The notes: generated by a model not told the origin, from the sequence alone. A stretch of 45,728 bases of DNA from an uncultured Pseudomonadota bacterium (GCA_949295915.1 CASFNB010000002.1:1-45728), one strand, 5' to 3'. Positions 1-8,568 are shown, counted from the first letter of the stretch. Numbers and translations are program-made.

Positions 1-378
1 TTAGATTCCACGCAAAGGCTGAAATTAGAGAGTTATTTTAAGGAAAATCCAACGATTAAAATACTTTATGACATCACGCAAGAACTGATGAATTTGATGA
101 ATGAAAAGAAGTGTAAATTTAAGGATTGCAAACAGAGGTTAATTCCAAAACTGTTGAAATTTATAGAATTACTCAAGAATTGCGGTTTTGAATTATTCCG
201 GAAACTCGGAAGAACGATAGAATTTTGGCAGGAAGAAATCGGAAGAATGTTTAGGTTTACTCGGAGTAACGGCATTACCGAAGGTTTCCATCGAAAAATG
301 AAACTTATTCAACGGCGAGCGTACGGTTTTAGAAATTTTGAAAACTATCGCTTGCGTGTTCGAATTTTATGTGCTTAA
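1..378 (+). CDS. ISL3-family transposase, C-terminal part (5' end outside window)
   Basis: The frame is open from base 1 to the TAA at 376-378, giving about 125 residues of a longer protein that begins outside the window. The C-terminal half has the ISL3 (DDE_Tnp_ISL3) signature: an NGITEG segment followed by a basic stretch and AYGFRNFENYRLRV. In this family the Glu of the TEG motif is the third catalytic acidic residue of the DDE triad, so the part seen here keeps that residue. An in-frame ATG at 88 is internal and should not be taken as the start. Whether the N-terminal helix-turn-helix and zinc-finger regions are intact cannot be seen. The stop codon lies inside a duplicated 53-base segment, so the 3' end has been rearranged. 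Confidence 0.85.
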   Translation, partial: LDSTQRLKLESYFKENPTIKILYDITQELMNLMNEKKCKFKDCKQRLIPKLLKFIELLKNCGFELFRKLGRTIEFWQEEIGRMFRFTRSNGITEGFHRKMKLIQRRAYGFRNFENYRLRVRILCA

Positions 379-471
379 TTTATTTTAATTTGGTGTTTTG
401 ATTATGATACTTTTTTGCTTTATGTGCTTAATTTATTTTAATTTGGTGTTTTGATTATGATACTTTTTTGC
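366..471 (+). repeat. Tandem duplication, 2 x 53 bases, at the transposase 3' end
   Basis: Bases 366-418 are repeated directly at 419-471. The unit starts TTTATGTGCTTAATTTATTT and ends with CTTTTTTGC, and the copies appear identical by eye. The first copy contains the transposase stop codon at 376-378. Confidence 0.9.
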
Positions 472-572
472 AACTTGCCCCATACTTTGACGATGAACCT
501 ACTTTTTTGCAACTTGCCCCATACTTTGACGATGAACCTTTGCAACTTGCCCCATACTTTGACGATGAACCT
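468..572 (+). repeat. Three copies of a 33-base IS-end repeat
   Basis: The unit TTGCAACTTGCCCCATACTT... ending GATGAACCT occurs at 468-500, 507-539 and 540-572. The first two copies are separated by six bases; the second and third are directly abutting. Read from the other strand, each copy resembles an IS terminal inverted repeat. Repeat identity is seen directly; the IR identity is inferred from its position behind the transposase. Confidence 0.85.
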
Positions 573-586
573 CGTTTTTACTAAAA

Positions 587-676
587 TGGCGGAGAGGCAG
601 AGATTCGAACTCTGGGTGGGGTCGCCCCCACGACGGTTTTCAAGACCGCTGCATTAAACCGCTCTGCCACCTCTCC
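587..676 (-). tRNA. tRNA-Ser (anticodon TGA)
   Basis: Read on the minus strand, the gene starts GGAGAGGTGGCAGAGCGG and ends with CCTCTCCG plus an encoded CCA (587-589). The acceptor stem GGAGAGG/CCTCTCC pairs fully. The anticodon loop CTTGAAA carries TGA, reading UCA and other UCN codons. A long variable arm with GGGGG/CCCC pairing is present, as expected for tRNA-Ser. The IS-end repeats begin 15 bases after the CCA, and I see no hairpin terminator between. Confidence 0.97.
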
Positions 677-872
677 AATGTTTTTGCGATTTCTGAAAGA
701 CTTTTTACTCAAAAGAATGTAAAAGGTCAAGACTTTTTTTTACATTTTTCAAAAAAAATATTTACATACCAATATCTTTAAGAAAACAAATTTTTAATAT
801 TTAAATTAAGGTTTTCTAAAACAATCAAGTTTAATATCTAAAAAACAAAAAAAGTTTTATCTGAGGTTAAAT

Positions 873-2150
873 ATGCGTTTTTCAGGACATATCATAGGTT
901 TGTCTGCTTTATTGTTGTTCAGTACGGCGGCTTGCGCATCATCTGCACCGCAAGCACCGAAAGAATATTTAGAATGGCTGGATAACTTAAAACAAGAAAT
1001 GGTCGAAAGAGGAATCTCTCACAAAACCATTGATAAGGTCTATGAAGATAATTATTACAAACCCAATCCTCAAATTGTGAAAATCGATCGAAAACAAGCA
1101 GAGTTTGCTTTAACATCAACGGCTTATCTCAACCGTGTGGTAAATAAAAAAAGAGTTGAAACCGCACAAAAAAAATATAAAGAACTTTACCCGATTTTAA
1201 AACCGATTTCCGATAAATATGGGGTGCAGCCGCATTATATTATTGCGTTTTGGGGCGTTGAAACCAATTTTGGGCAAAATTTCGGCGGTTATGATGTGAT
1301 TGAGGCTTTAACAACCTTAAGCTATGACCAAAGAAGACCCAAGTTTTTCAAAGAAGAATTGTATCAAGCCTTGAAAATTATTGATACATGGAACATTGAC
1401 CATACCAAAATGCAAGGCTCATGGGCAGGGGCAATGGGAAATTTTCAGTTTATGCCTTCAACATTTAATGCCTACGCCGTAGATTATAATAATGATAATA
1501 CGATAGATATTTGGTATTCTTTTGAGGATGCAGCCGCCTCAGCAGCAAACTATTTGTCAAAAATCGGTTGGAAAAACAATCAAGAATGGGGGCAAAGAGT
1601 TACATTGCCATGGAACTTTGATTTCAAAAACAGCGGACGCAAAAATATTAAAACGGTCAAAGAATGGAAAAAAATGGGCATAAAACCGCTAAATGGGCAA
1701 AAATTGCCTGCAGAAGACATAAAAGCAGCCATAATTGTTCCCGAGGGCAAAAAAGGAAATGCGTATCTTGTTTTTAATAACTTCAACAAGATAATGATTT
1801 GGAATCGTTCCGAAAACTATGCTTTGGCAATTGGCTTATTGGCTGATTATATCCGCAGCGGAAATACATGGCAACCGGTCAAAGAAAATCCGGCAGTTCG
1901 GCTAAAAACGGATGATATCTTACAAATTCAAAGTTTTATAAACAAACTGGGTTGGTTTGATAAAAAACTTGAAGAAGACGGTATGCTGGGAGCTCAAACC
2001 AGAGAAGCCATTAAACAAGTGCAAGAGAAAGCGCAAATGCCGCAAGACGGCTATCCTGATGCCGTATTGATAGAAAGAATCAAACAATATAATCCGGAAG
2101 TTGGTTTTGCGATTCCCGTACCACCGAAAAAATTACACAAGCAACAGTAA
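873..2150 (+). CDS. mltB: Lytic murein transglycosylase, MltB family
   Basis: Cleaves the MurNAc-GlcNAc bond of peptidoglycan in the periplasm, leaving 1,6-anhydro ends. The 425-residue protein has an N-terminal signal sequence of about 22 residues; TAAC is a poor lipobox, so it may be cut by signal peptidase I rather than lipidated. The SLT_2/MltB domain fills the first 330 residues. The segment FWGVETNFG holds the expected catalytic Glu (E130), followed by GSWAGAMGNFQFMPSTF, typical of the family. The last 70 residues form a PG_binding_1 domain (TREAIKQVQ). The start is supported by GAGG ten bases upstream. First gene of the cell-wall operon, followed 71 bases later by rlpA. No clear sigma-70 promoter was seen in 680-872. 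Confidence 0.93.
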   Translation: MRFSGHIIGLSALLLFSTAACASSAPQAPKEYLEWLDNLKQEMVERGISHKTIDKVYEDNYYKPNPQIVKIDRKQAEFALTSTAYLNRVVNKKRVETAQKKYKELYPILKPISDKYGVQPHYIIAFWGVETNFGQNFGGYDVIEALTTLSYDQRRPKFFKEELYQALKIIDTWNIDHTKMQGSWAGAMGNFQFMPSTFNAYAVDYNNDNTIDIWYSFEDAAASAANYLSKIGWKNNQEWGQRVTLPWNFDFKNSGRKNIKTVKEWKKMGIKPLNGQKLPAEDIKAAIIVPEGKKGNAYLVFNNFNKIMIWNRSENYALAIGLLADYIRSGNTWQPVKENPAVRLKTDDILQIQSFINKLGWFDKKLEEDGMLGAQTREAIKQVQEKAQMPQDGYPDAVLIERIKQYNPEVGFAIPVPPKKLHKQQ

Positions 2151-2221
2151 AGCTTCTTTACGAAAGCTAAAAATCAGTTTAGATTAAACCCAAATTTATT
2201 TGAGAAAAGAATAGGAAAATT

Positions 2222-3076
2222 ATGAAACTACAAAAAAGCAAATTATTTATCGTTTTATCTTGTGCAACAATGTTTTTGACATCATGCGCCAGTGATAAGC
2301 TTGATTTATATTCGCAATCGGCAGCAATCAGCGGTAAAGGCGGCACATATAAGGTAGGAAAACCTTATCAAATCAGCGGCAAATGGTATTATCCTGAAGA
2401 AGATTATGATTATGTCGAAACCGGCACCGCATCTTGGTACGGCAAAGATTTTCATGCCAAATATACCGCAAACGGCGAAATTTATGATATGAATACATTG
2501 ACGGCAGCGCACAGAACCTTGCCTTTACCTTCTATTGTACGTGTAACCAACTTGGAAAACGGACGCTCACTGGTCTTACGCGTGAACGACCGAGGTCCGT
2601 TTGCTAAAAACCGAATCATCGATGTTTCTAAACGAGCTTCTCAGTTGCTCGGCTTTCAAACTCAAGGCACGGCCAAAGTAAAAGTTGAAATTATGGCAGA
2701 AGAAAGTAAAGCCTTAAAAGCGGCTTTAACCGGGCAAAAGACAACAAGTTACGCATCGGCAAGTCCAAAATCCAATACCGGAAAGATTATCACCATTCCC
2801 AAGAAGGTCAGTGCATATGAAAATTATACGCCGAATGTCGTAAACAGCGGCGGATATTATGTCCAAGCCGGTTCATTTTCAAACATGAATATGGCCGAAA
2901 ACTTAAAAAATCAGTTGCGAAAATACGGACAAATTAAAATTATGCCGGCTGATGTCAACGGCAATACTTTTTATCGTGTTCGTGTCGGCCCGTTCAGTGA
3001 ACAATCTGCCGCAGATACGGCTTTGGCAAGAATCCGCAATGCCGGTTTGATTGATGCCAAATTGATTAGCGAATAA
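2222..3076 (+). CDS. rlpA: Septal ring lytic transglycosylase RlpA (DPBB and SPOR)
   Basis: Outer-membrane lipoprotein thought to cleave glycan strands lacking stem peptides at the septum. A signal peptide ends in the lipobox LTSC, giving a lipidated C22. The double-psi beta-barrel domain runs from about residue 65 to 165 and has the family motifs GTASWYG, TANGE, TAAHRTLPLP and VNDRGPF. A linker leads to a C-terminal SPOR domain (about 210-284; GYYVQAGSF to YRVRVGPF) that binds denuded peptidoglycan at division sites. The length of 284 residues is normal. AGGAAA precedes the ATG. It lies between mltB and dacA, 24 bases before the latter, consistent with joint expression of septal wall enzymes. 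Confidence 0.95.
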   Translation: MKLQKSKLFIVLSCATMFLTSCASDKLDLYSQSAAISGKGGTYKVGKPYQISGKWYYPEEDYDYVETGTASWYGKDFHAKYTANGEIYDMNTLTAAHRTLPLPSIVRVTNLENGRSLVLRVNDRGPFAKNRIIDVSKRASQLLGFQTQGTAKVKVEIMAEESKALKAALTGQKTTSYASASPKSNTGKIITIPKKVSAYENYTPNVVNSGGYYVQAGSFSNMNMAENLKNQLRKYGQIKIMPADVNGNTFYRVRVGPFSEQSAADTALARIRNAGLIDAKLISE

Positions 3077-3100
3077 TATAAAAAGATAAGGAATTTTAGA

Positions 3101-4258
3101 ATGTTATCAAAAAGCAAGTTATATCTTTCAACCTTAATTGTTTCAGGAGCCATTTTGGGTAATGTTTCTTTTGCGCAAGCCATTGAGACCAAAGCCAAAA
3201 ACTTGATTTTGATGGATTATGAAACCGGAGAATATTTATACGAGAAAGATGCCCAAAAAATGATTCCGCCGGCATCAATGAGTAAATTGATGACGGTTTA
3301 CATCATTTTTTCCAAGCTCAAAGACGGCTCTCTGAGCGAAGATGATGTTTTCACGGTGAGTGAGAATGCTTGGCGCAAAGGCGGAGCCGCCAGCGGTAGC
3401 TCTACGATGTTTTTAAATGTAAAAGAAAAAGTCCGTGTCGGAGATTTGATTCAAGGAATCATAATTCAATCAGGAAATGATGCCTGTATCGTTGCCGCCG
3501 AAAACATAGCCGGTTCGGAAGAAGATTTTGCCCGCATGATGAACGATACGGCTAAACGATTGGGAATGAATAATACCTCTTTTGCCAATTCAACCGGTTG
3601 GCCGCACCCCGACCAGAGAATGTCGGTTGAAGACTTGGCAAAGTTGGCCCGCATCATCATCAGGGATTTTCCTGAATATTATCATCTTTTTTCCGAGCGG
3701 AACTATACGCATAACAACATCAGACAAGGCAATCGCAATCCGTTATTATACAGCATGCCCGAGGCAGATGGCTTGAAAACCGGACATACAGAAGAAGCCG
3801 GTTTTTGTTTAACCGGTTCAGCCAAAAGAGGCGACAGACGTTTAATCAGCGTTATGAGTGGTTTATCATCCAATAAAGAGCGTTCGGAAGAAGCCGAAAA
3901 AATTATGAACTGGGGCTTTAGAGAATTTGATAACTACAAGATTTTGAAGCAAGGTCAAAAAGTGGCAGAAGTTCCTGTTTGGTTCGGCGAAGCAAAGAGT
4001 GTTGATTTGTTGGTTAATCAAGATGTTGTGACAACCATCAAAAAAAGCAAAGCCTCTAAAGTAAAAATGACCGCCGTCTATGACAAACCGGTAAAAGCTC
4101 CGATTGCACAAGGGGACAAATTGGGTTTTGTTCGTGTTGAGATCCCCGGACGTAACACGGTCGAAGTTCCGTTGATTGCTTCACAAGATGTCAAAAAGTT
4201 AGGCTGGTTTGGGAAAATTATGGAAAATATCAAATATTTATTGTTTGGAGCAGAATAA
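3101..4258 (+). CDS. dacA: D-alanyl-D-alanine carboxypeptidase, PBP5/6 type
   Basis: Removes the terminal D-Ala of peptidoglycan pentapeptides. A signal peptide of about 27 residues (AQA cleavage site) leads to a peptidase S11 domain with all three penicillin-binding motifs: S59-M-S-K62 with the nucleophile Ser, S124-G-N126, and K226-T-G228. The C-terminal PBP5_C beta domain (about 285-370) and a final amphipathic segment ending WFGKIMENIKYLLFGAE fit membrane-surface anchoring. AAGGA precedes the ATG. The stop TAA overlaps the tmk ATG by one base (TAATG), so tmk is probably translationally coupled. Which dac paralogue this is cannot be told from sequence alone. Confidence 0.94.
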   Translation: MLSKSKLYLSTLIVSGAILGNVSFAQAIETKAKNLILMDYETGEYLYEKDAQKMIPPASMSKLMTVYIIFSKLKDGSLSEDDVFTVSENAWRKGGAASGSSTMFLNVKEKVRVGDLIQGIIIQSGNDACIVAAENIAGSEEDFARMMNDTAKRLGMNNTSFANSTGWPHPDQRMSVEDLAKLARIIIRDFPEYYHLFSERNYTHNNIRQGNRNPLLYSMPEADGLKTGHTEEAGFCLTGSAKRGDRRLISVMSGLSSNKERSEEAEKIMNWGFREFDNYKILKQGQKVAEVPVWFGEAKSVDLLVNQDVVTTIKKSKASKVKMTAVYDKPVKAPIAQGDKLGFVRVEIPGRNTVEVPLIASQDVKKLGWFGKIMENIKYLLFGAE

Positions 4259-4911
4259 TGGCACAAAAAGGGCTTTTTATCACCTTTGAAGGTGGAGAAG
4301 GGACCGGAAAGTCAACCCAACTTAAGCTATTGGCAGATTTTTTGGCGCAACGGAATATTCCGGTAATAACAACTAAAGAACCGGGCGGTACCGAAGTTGG
4401 ACAGGAATTGCGCCGCATTTTGGTAACCGGAGACAAAGATAAAATGGATGCCGTGGCAGAGGCTTTGCTATACTATGCTGACAGAAGAATCCACATGACC
4501 AAAAAAGTATGGCCGGCATTGGAAGAAGGAAAATGGGTCTTGAGTGACAGATTTGCCGATTCTACGGTTGCTTATCAATATTATGGTTATAATAAAAGAG
4601 TTCCTTACCAAACTTTGGAAAATTTGTATAAATTAGCCGTCGGTGATTTTAAGCCCGATTTGACGATTTTATTAGACATCAATCCCGAAATCGGTTTGGC
4701 ACGTTCTCTTGCCAAAGCCGGACATATGGCGGTGAAAGAAACCAGACATGAAAGCAGAGCTCTGGAATTTCATAATAATTTGCGCAACGGCTATTTAGAA
4801 ATGGCACAAAAGGAACCGGAGCGCTTTGTCGTATTGAATGCCGATAAAACGATAGAAGATTTGCATCAAGAAATTGTCAAAACAGTTACGGAAAGGTTTA
4901 AGTTGGACTAA
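4258..4911 (+). CDS. tmk: Thymidylate kinase
   Basis: Phosphorylates dTMP to dTDP with ATP for dTTP synthesis in the cytoplasm. The 217-residue protein has the P-loop EGGEGTGKST (residues 11-20) and the DRF segment SDRFADSTVAYQYYG, which binds the nucleotide base and sugar. TILLDINPEIGL is the usual strand before the LID. The length is normal for a bacterial Tmk. One-base TAATG overlaps join it to dacA upstream and holB downstream. The tmk-holB pairing is common in Proteobacteria and puts dTTP supply next to the clamp loader. Confidence 0.97.
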   Translation: MAQKGLFITFEGGEGTGKSTQLKLLADFLAQRNIPVITTKEPGGTEVGQELRRILVTGDKDKMDAVAEALLYYADRRIHMTKKVWPALEEGKWVLSDRFADSTVAYQYYGYNKRVPYQTLENLYKLAVGDFKPDLTILLDINPEIGLARSLAKAGHMAVKETRHESRALEFHNNLRNGYLEMAQKEPERFVVLNADKTIEDLHQEIVKTVTERFKLD

Positions 4912-5969
4912 TGGGGCAAAGCGATACATTCGATTTAATTCCGCGCAAAAACGGCTATCTTTTGGGTTTTGAGAAAGAAGAGCAATTCTTGCTGGAGGCA
5001 TGGAAGAACAAAACTTTGCACAATTCATGGCTGTTTTCGGGAATCGAAGGTATCGGCAAAGCCACTTTGGCTTACAAATTTGCACGTTTTGTTTTATATG
5101 CCGATTATGCTAAAAAAGATTCATATACTTCGCTGAATATCCCTGAAGATTCCGGAGTGTTTAATTTGGTATCAAACAATTCTCATCCCGATTTGAAAAT
5201 CATTGAGAGAGATTATACCGATACGGATAAGAAGAAAGTTCTCAAAGCCATAAAAGACGGAGAACAATTAAGTGATGACGAGCTGAAAGGTTTGAAAAAA
5301 TCGGCATTTATCCGCATTGATGACGTGCGCACCGTCAATGAGTTTTTAGCCAAATGCTCGGGAAATGACGGCTGGCGCGTGGTAATTATAGATAGTATAG
5401 ATGATATGAACACCGCGAGTGCCAATGCCATTTTAAAAATATTGGAAGAGCCGCCGCACAAAACCTTAATGCTTTTGATAAGCCATAATCCCAATCGATT
5501 ATTACCGACCATCAAGTCCCGATGTGCCAAACTCAATCTGCACCCGTTAGCAGAAAATGATGTTGCATCGTTGCTCAGAAGGTACCGACCGGAGTTGAAT
5601 GAAAAAGAGGTTAAAGAACTGGCAGAATTGTCATCGGGAAGCATTGGTAAGGCAATTATGTATGCTGATAATGATGCCTTGAATGTCTATCAAAAATTGA
5701 GTAAGATTGTGTATGCCAAAGATAAATTTGTGCTTGGCGATGTGATAGATTTTTGCAATACGTATAGCGCTGATGATGAAAGCTATGATTTAGCGCAAGA
5801 ATTGATTTTAAAATTTATTGCCGAAAATGTTTATCAAACTGCAAATTTGGAAGAGTTTGCCAAATCTTGGGATGAAACAATAAAAACATTCAGCGAAACC
5901 GCAAATCTGAACTTAGATAAACGCCAAGCATTGATGAATATAATCGTAAATTTGTGTAAAAGGATATAG
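4911..5969 (+). CDS. holB: DNA polymerase III subunit delta'
   Basis: Part of the clamp loader that places the beta clamp on DNA. The 352-residue protein has an AAA+ fold with a Walker A-like GIEGIGKATLA (about 44-54) and the conserved ILKILEEPP segment. LISHNPNRLLPTIKSRC carries the SRC motif that contacts neighbouring ATPase sites. The CxxC zinc knuckle found in many delta' subunits is not evident. A charged insertion (about 100-135; DTDKKKVLKAIKDGEQLS) separates the Walker A and SRC regions, as in alphaproteobacterial relatives. Coupled to tmk by a one-base overlap and one base from tatD. Confidence 0.93.
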   Translation: MGQSDTFDLIPRKNGYLLGFEKEEQFLLEAWKNKTLHNSWLFSGIEGIGKATLAYKFARFVLYADYAKKDSYTSLNIPEDSGVFNLVSNNSHPDLKIIERDYTDTDKKKVLKAIKDGEQLSDDELKGLKKSAFIRIDDVRTVNEFLAKCSGNDGWRVVIIDSIDDMNTASANAILKILEEPPHKTLMLLISHNPNRLLPTIKSRCAKLNLHPLAENDVASLLRRYRPELNEKEVKELAELSSGSIGKAIMYADNDALNVYQKLSKIVYAKDKFVLGDVIDFCNTYSADDESYDLAQELILKFIAENVYQTANLEEFAKSWDETIKTFSETANLNLDKRQALMNIIVNLCKRI

Positions 5970-5970
5970 A

Positions 5971-6765
5971 ATGTTAGTCGATAGTCATTGTCATTTGAGT
6001 TATGACGATTTTGAAGAAGATTTTACCGAAATGATAGAGCGAGCCAAAGAAAACGGTGTTACGACAATACTTAATGCCGGCAACAATATTGGCGAAATTG
6101 CAGAGCAAATAGAACTATCGGAAAAATATCCGTTTATTTACACGGCAGTAGGTGTTCATCCTCATAATGCAAGTGAATACGAAAACATCAAAGCCGAAGA
6201 TTTTATCAAGCAAACCGAACATAAAAAAATTGTTGCTATCGGGGAATGTGGTTTGGACTATTACTATGACTATTCGCCCAAAGATGTGCAGATAAAAGTT
6301 TTCAAAGAACAGATAAAAGCGGCGCAAGAAACAGGTTTACCGCTGATTATTCATACCCGCGATGCCGATGAAGACACCATTTCGGTTTTGGATGAAATGT
6401 ATAAACAAAAGCCATTTACCGGAGAGCTGCATTGTTTTTCATCAGGTAAAGCTTTGGCAGACTATGCTTTGTCGATAGGTTTTTATCTATCGGCTTCGGG
6501 AATGATCACCTTTAATAAATCCGGTAAATTGCGAGATATTTTTGCAAAAGTTCCGGAAGACAGATTGTTGGTGGAAACAGATTCGCCGTTTTTAGCGCCT
6601 GTTCCGTTAAGAGGCAGAAGAAACGAGCCGGCATTTGTATTGCATACGGCTGAAAAATTAGCTCAAATCAGAGGTGTGAGTTTGGATAAAATTGCCGAAA
6701 TCACTTCAGACAACTTTTTTAGATTGTTTAGAAAAGCCAGTGATAAAGGGAGATATGAGTTCTAA
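5971..6765 (+). CDS. tatD: TatD-family metal-dependent deoxyribonuclease
   Basis: TIM-barrel metal-dependent hydrolase; family members are 3'-5' exonucleases or hydrolases, and the exact substrate here is not determined. Metal-site motifs are present in order: DSHCHL (H6, H8), GECGLDYYYD, IIHTRDA, HCFSSG and ETDSPFLAP. The 264-residue length is standard. It starts one base after the holB stop and overlaps the MBL gene by one base (TAATG). In many Alphaproteobacteria the order is tmk-holB-metG-tatD-MBL; here metG is missing from that place and lies at 10530. Confidence 0.94.
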   Translation: MLVDSHCHLSYDDFEEDFTEMIERAKENGVTTILNAGNNIGEIAEQIELSEKYPFIYTAVGVHPHNASEYENIKAEDFIKQTEHKKIVAIGECGLDYYYDYSPKDVQIKVFKEQIKAAQETGLPLIIHTRDADEDTISVLDEMYKQKPFTGELHCFSSGKALADYALSIGFYLSASGMITFNKSGKLRDIFAKVPEDRLLVETDSPFLAPVPLRGRRNEPAFVLHTAEKLAQIRGVSLDKIAEITSDNFFRLFRKASDKGRYEF

Positions 6766-7634
6766 TGGCTAAGGTAATTATTCTAGGTGCGGGAGCAGCT
6801 CCCGGAGTTCCGTCTTTAAGTTGCGGATGGGGAGATTGCAATGCAAGCAATATCAAAAACATTCGCACACGCACGGATACTTATGTTGAGATTGATGATA
6901 CCAAATTTTTGATAGATACATCACCCGATATCAGACAACATCTGCTCAATAACGACATCAAACACTTGGATGCCGTATTATATACGCACGCGCATGCTGA
7001 CCATTTGCACGGCATTGATGATTTGCGCGAAATTAACCGCATTCGTCTGCACGAAGCTTATCAGACTCAAGGAGAAATAGCGTATCATCATGGAAATTAT
7101 AATTTTAACAGCTTAGATAAAATCGGCGATCTAAGTATTCATTGCTATGCAGATAAAGTCACGACCAAAGTCATTCGTAAAAGATTTTCATATTTGGTAG
7201 ATACGCTGCTTTCTAAGAAAAAGAATGTTTTTTATACGCCGAGCTTTAAGTTTACGGAGGTAAAGAGCAATCATCCATTTTATATCAATAACGTAAAAAT
7301 CACACCATTAAAACAAATGGGACATAATGTTCCTTCAATCGGCTATATATTTAATGACGGCGAATATGTCCATATATCAGACTTTAAAACGCTTCCGTCA
7401 TCGGCTTTTAAGCAAATAAAAGTCCGCCCAAAATTGTTGGTAATACCACTGACAACACCGTTTGAGCAGAGAGGACATGCTGGTTTTGATATGGTGATGA
7501 AGGTCATAGAAAGAATCAATCCTGAAAAAGCAGTCATTAATCATATGGCAACCGAATGCGATTATGATGAAATAAATGAAAGAACGCCTGATTTTGTAAC
7601 TCCGGCATTTGACGGAATGAAAATTGAATGGTAA
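6765..7634 (+). CDS. MBL-fold metallo-hydrolase (PhnP/RNase Z-like)
   Basis: Metallo-beta-lactamase-fold hydrolase of 289 residues that likely acts on phosphodiesters. The zinc motif H75-A-H77-A-D79-H80 lies in YTHAHADHLHGIDDLR. Further metal ligands probably come from the later GHNVPSIGY, HISDF and NHMATECDYDE segments. An N-terminal CGWGDCNA pair of cysteines also occurs in PhnP-like proteins, where they bind structural zinc (family knowledge). No phosphonate genes are nearby, so a PhnP role in phosphonate breakdown is unlikely. It is coupled to tatD, which suggests a nucleic-acid or nucleotide substrate (inference). Confidence 0.9.
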   Translation: MAKVIILGAGAAPGVPSLSCGWGDCNASNIKNIRTRTDTYVEIDDTKFLIDTSPDIRQHLLNNDIKHLDAVLYTHAHADHLHGIDDLREINRIRLHEAYQTQGEIAYHHGNYNFNSLDKIGDLSIHCYADKVTTKVIRKRFSYLVDTLLSKKKNVFYTPSFKFTEVKSNHPFYINNVKITPLKQMGHNVPSIGYIFNDGEYVHISDFKTLPSSAFKQIKVRPKLLVIPLTTPFEQRGHAGFDMVMKVIERINPEKAVINHMATECDYDEINERTPDFVTPAFDGMKIEW

Positions 7635-7655
7635 GAAAGAAGAAAGGGAAATAAT

Positions 7656-8525
7656 ATGTTATGTATTTATCACGTCGCCGACCATGACGGTAAAGGTTCG
7701 GGAGGAATTGTTAAAAGTGTTTACCCTGAAATAGAATTTTTTGGTCTTAATCATGATATGGAAATCCCTTATGATGAAATACGTAAACATGATAAAATCA
7801 TTGTCTGCGATATTGCTTTACCACTTGATTTTATGTTTGAACTAAGTGAAACCAAAGATTTTACATGGATTGACCACCATGTTTCCATTATTAATGAATA
7901 TGAAGAAGCCGTTAAAAACGGCAAACCCGAAATTAAAGGTTTAAGAAGAGTAGGGACGGCAGCCATGTGTCTGACTTGGGAATATTTTTATCCCGATAAA
8001 CCCTTGCCGGAAGGCATCAAACTTTTAGGCTTGAATGATTTGTTTATGTTGGAAGATGAGAGAGTGCGCCCGTTTGAATACGCCATTCAGTCAATGGGGG
8101 TGAATAAACCGCAAGATGAAATCTGGAAAAAGCTGATAAATAATGAAATTGATATTGCAGAAACGGTAGAGAAAGGCAAAGCCATTTTGTCATGGATAAA
8201 GGTTAGAAACTATCGTTTGGTTCGCTGCATTGCTTTTGAAAGTCAATATATGGGTTTGCGCTGCATCTGTGCTAACATGCCGCAGGGATACTCTGAGTTT
8301 TTTGATTCTATTGAAAATATCAAAGATTATGACGTCATGGTCAATTTCTATATGAACAAGAAAAATCAGTGGAATTTATCTTTTTATACGGCCAAAGATA
8401 ATGTTGATGTTTCAAAGGTTGCCATGAGTTTTGGCGGCGGCGGACACCAAAAAGCAGCCGGCGCATCAAAACTCGAAAAATTGCCGGAATTTTTGTTAAA
8501 AGGCAAGTTGTTACCGCAATATTAA
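7656..8525 (+). CDS. DHH-family phosphoesterase
   Basis: The 289-residue cytoplasmic protein has the DHH phosphoesterase layout. An N-terminal HVADHDGKGS metal-binding segment is followed by a VCDIAL motif, then WIDHHVSI, the DHH motif that names the family. A C-terminal DHHA1-like motif GGGGHQKAAG closes the active site. Relatives include nanoRNases, oligoribonucleases and cyclic dinucleotide phosphodiesterases; the present subgroup has no assigned substrate that I recognise. AAGGGA precedes the ATG. It is 21 bases after the MBL gene and is the last gene before a strong hairpin terminator. Confidence 0.88.
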   Translation: MLCIYHVADHDGKGSGGIVKSVYPEIEFFGLNHDMEIPYDEIRKHDKIIVCDIALPLDFMFELSETKDFTWIDHHVSIINEYEEAVKNGKPEIKGLRRVGTAAMCLTWEYFYPDKPLPEGIKLLGLNDLFMLEDERVRPFEYAIQSMGVNKPQDEIWKKLINNEIDIAETVEKGKAILSWIKVRNYRLVRCIAFESQYMGLRCICANMPQGYSEFFDSIENIKDYDVMVNFYMNKKNQWNLSFYTAKDNVDVSKVAMSFGGGGHQKAAGASKLEKLPEFLLKGKLLPQY

Positions 8526-8530
8526 AAAGC

Positions 8531-8562
8531 AAACGCCTCGATTGAGAACAATCGGGGCGTTT
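8531..8562. terminator. Bidirectional hairpin terminator
   Basis: A 13-base stem (8531-8543 with 8550-8562; AAACGCC at the base, one G-T pair) with a six-base loop. T-rich tracts lie on both sides when read on the corresponding strand. It sits between the convergent DHH gene and the minus-strand gene ending at 8569. Confidence 0.85.
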
Positions 8563-8568
8563 CTTTGG

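Larger units (their letters stand above)
1..572 (+). mobile_element. Right end of an ISL3-type insertion sequence
   Basis: This covers the transposase C-terminus and the non-coding right end. The outer boundary is placed at the last copy of a repeat whose reverse complement starts GGTTCATCGTCAAAG, which looks like an ISL3-type terminal inverted repeat (GG-TC start; from family knowledge). That repeat occurs three times, ending at 500, 539 and 572, so the true edge may be any of these. The left end and the target duplication are outside the window. Confidence 0.6.

Noticed and set aside
468..572. CRISPR-like array
   Set aside because: Three repeats with a six-base gap and no gap cannot hold spacers, there are no cas genes, and their position behind a transposase explains them as IS ends.
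451..657. Plus-strand frame of 68 residues
   Set aside because: It is made of the IS-end repeats and runs antisense through tRNA-Ser; the repetitive peptide only reflects the DNA repeats.
5213..5644. Minus-strand frame of 143 residues inside holB
   Set aside because: Long antisense frame within a well-supported gene; codon bias of holB explains it.
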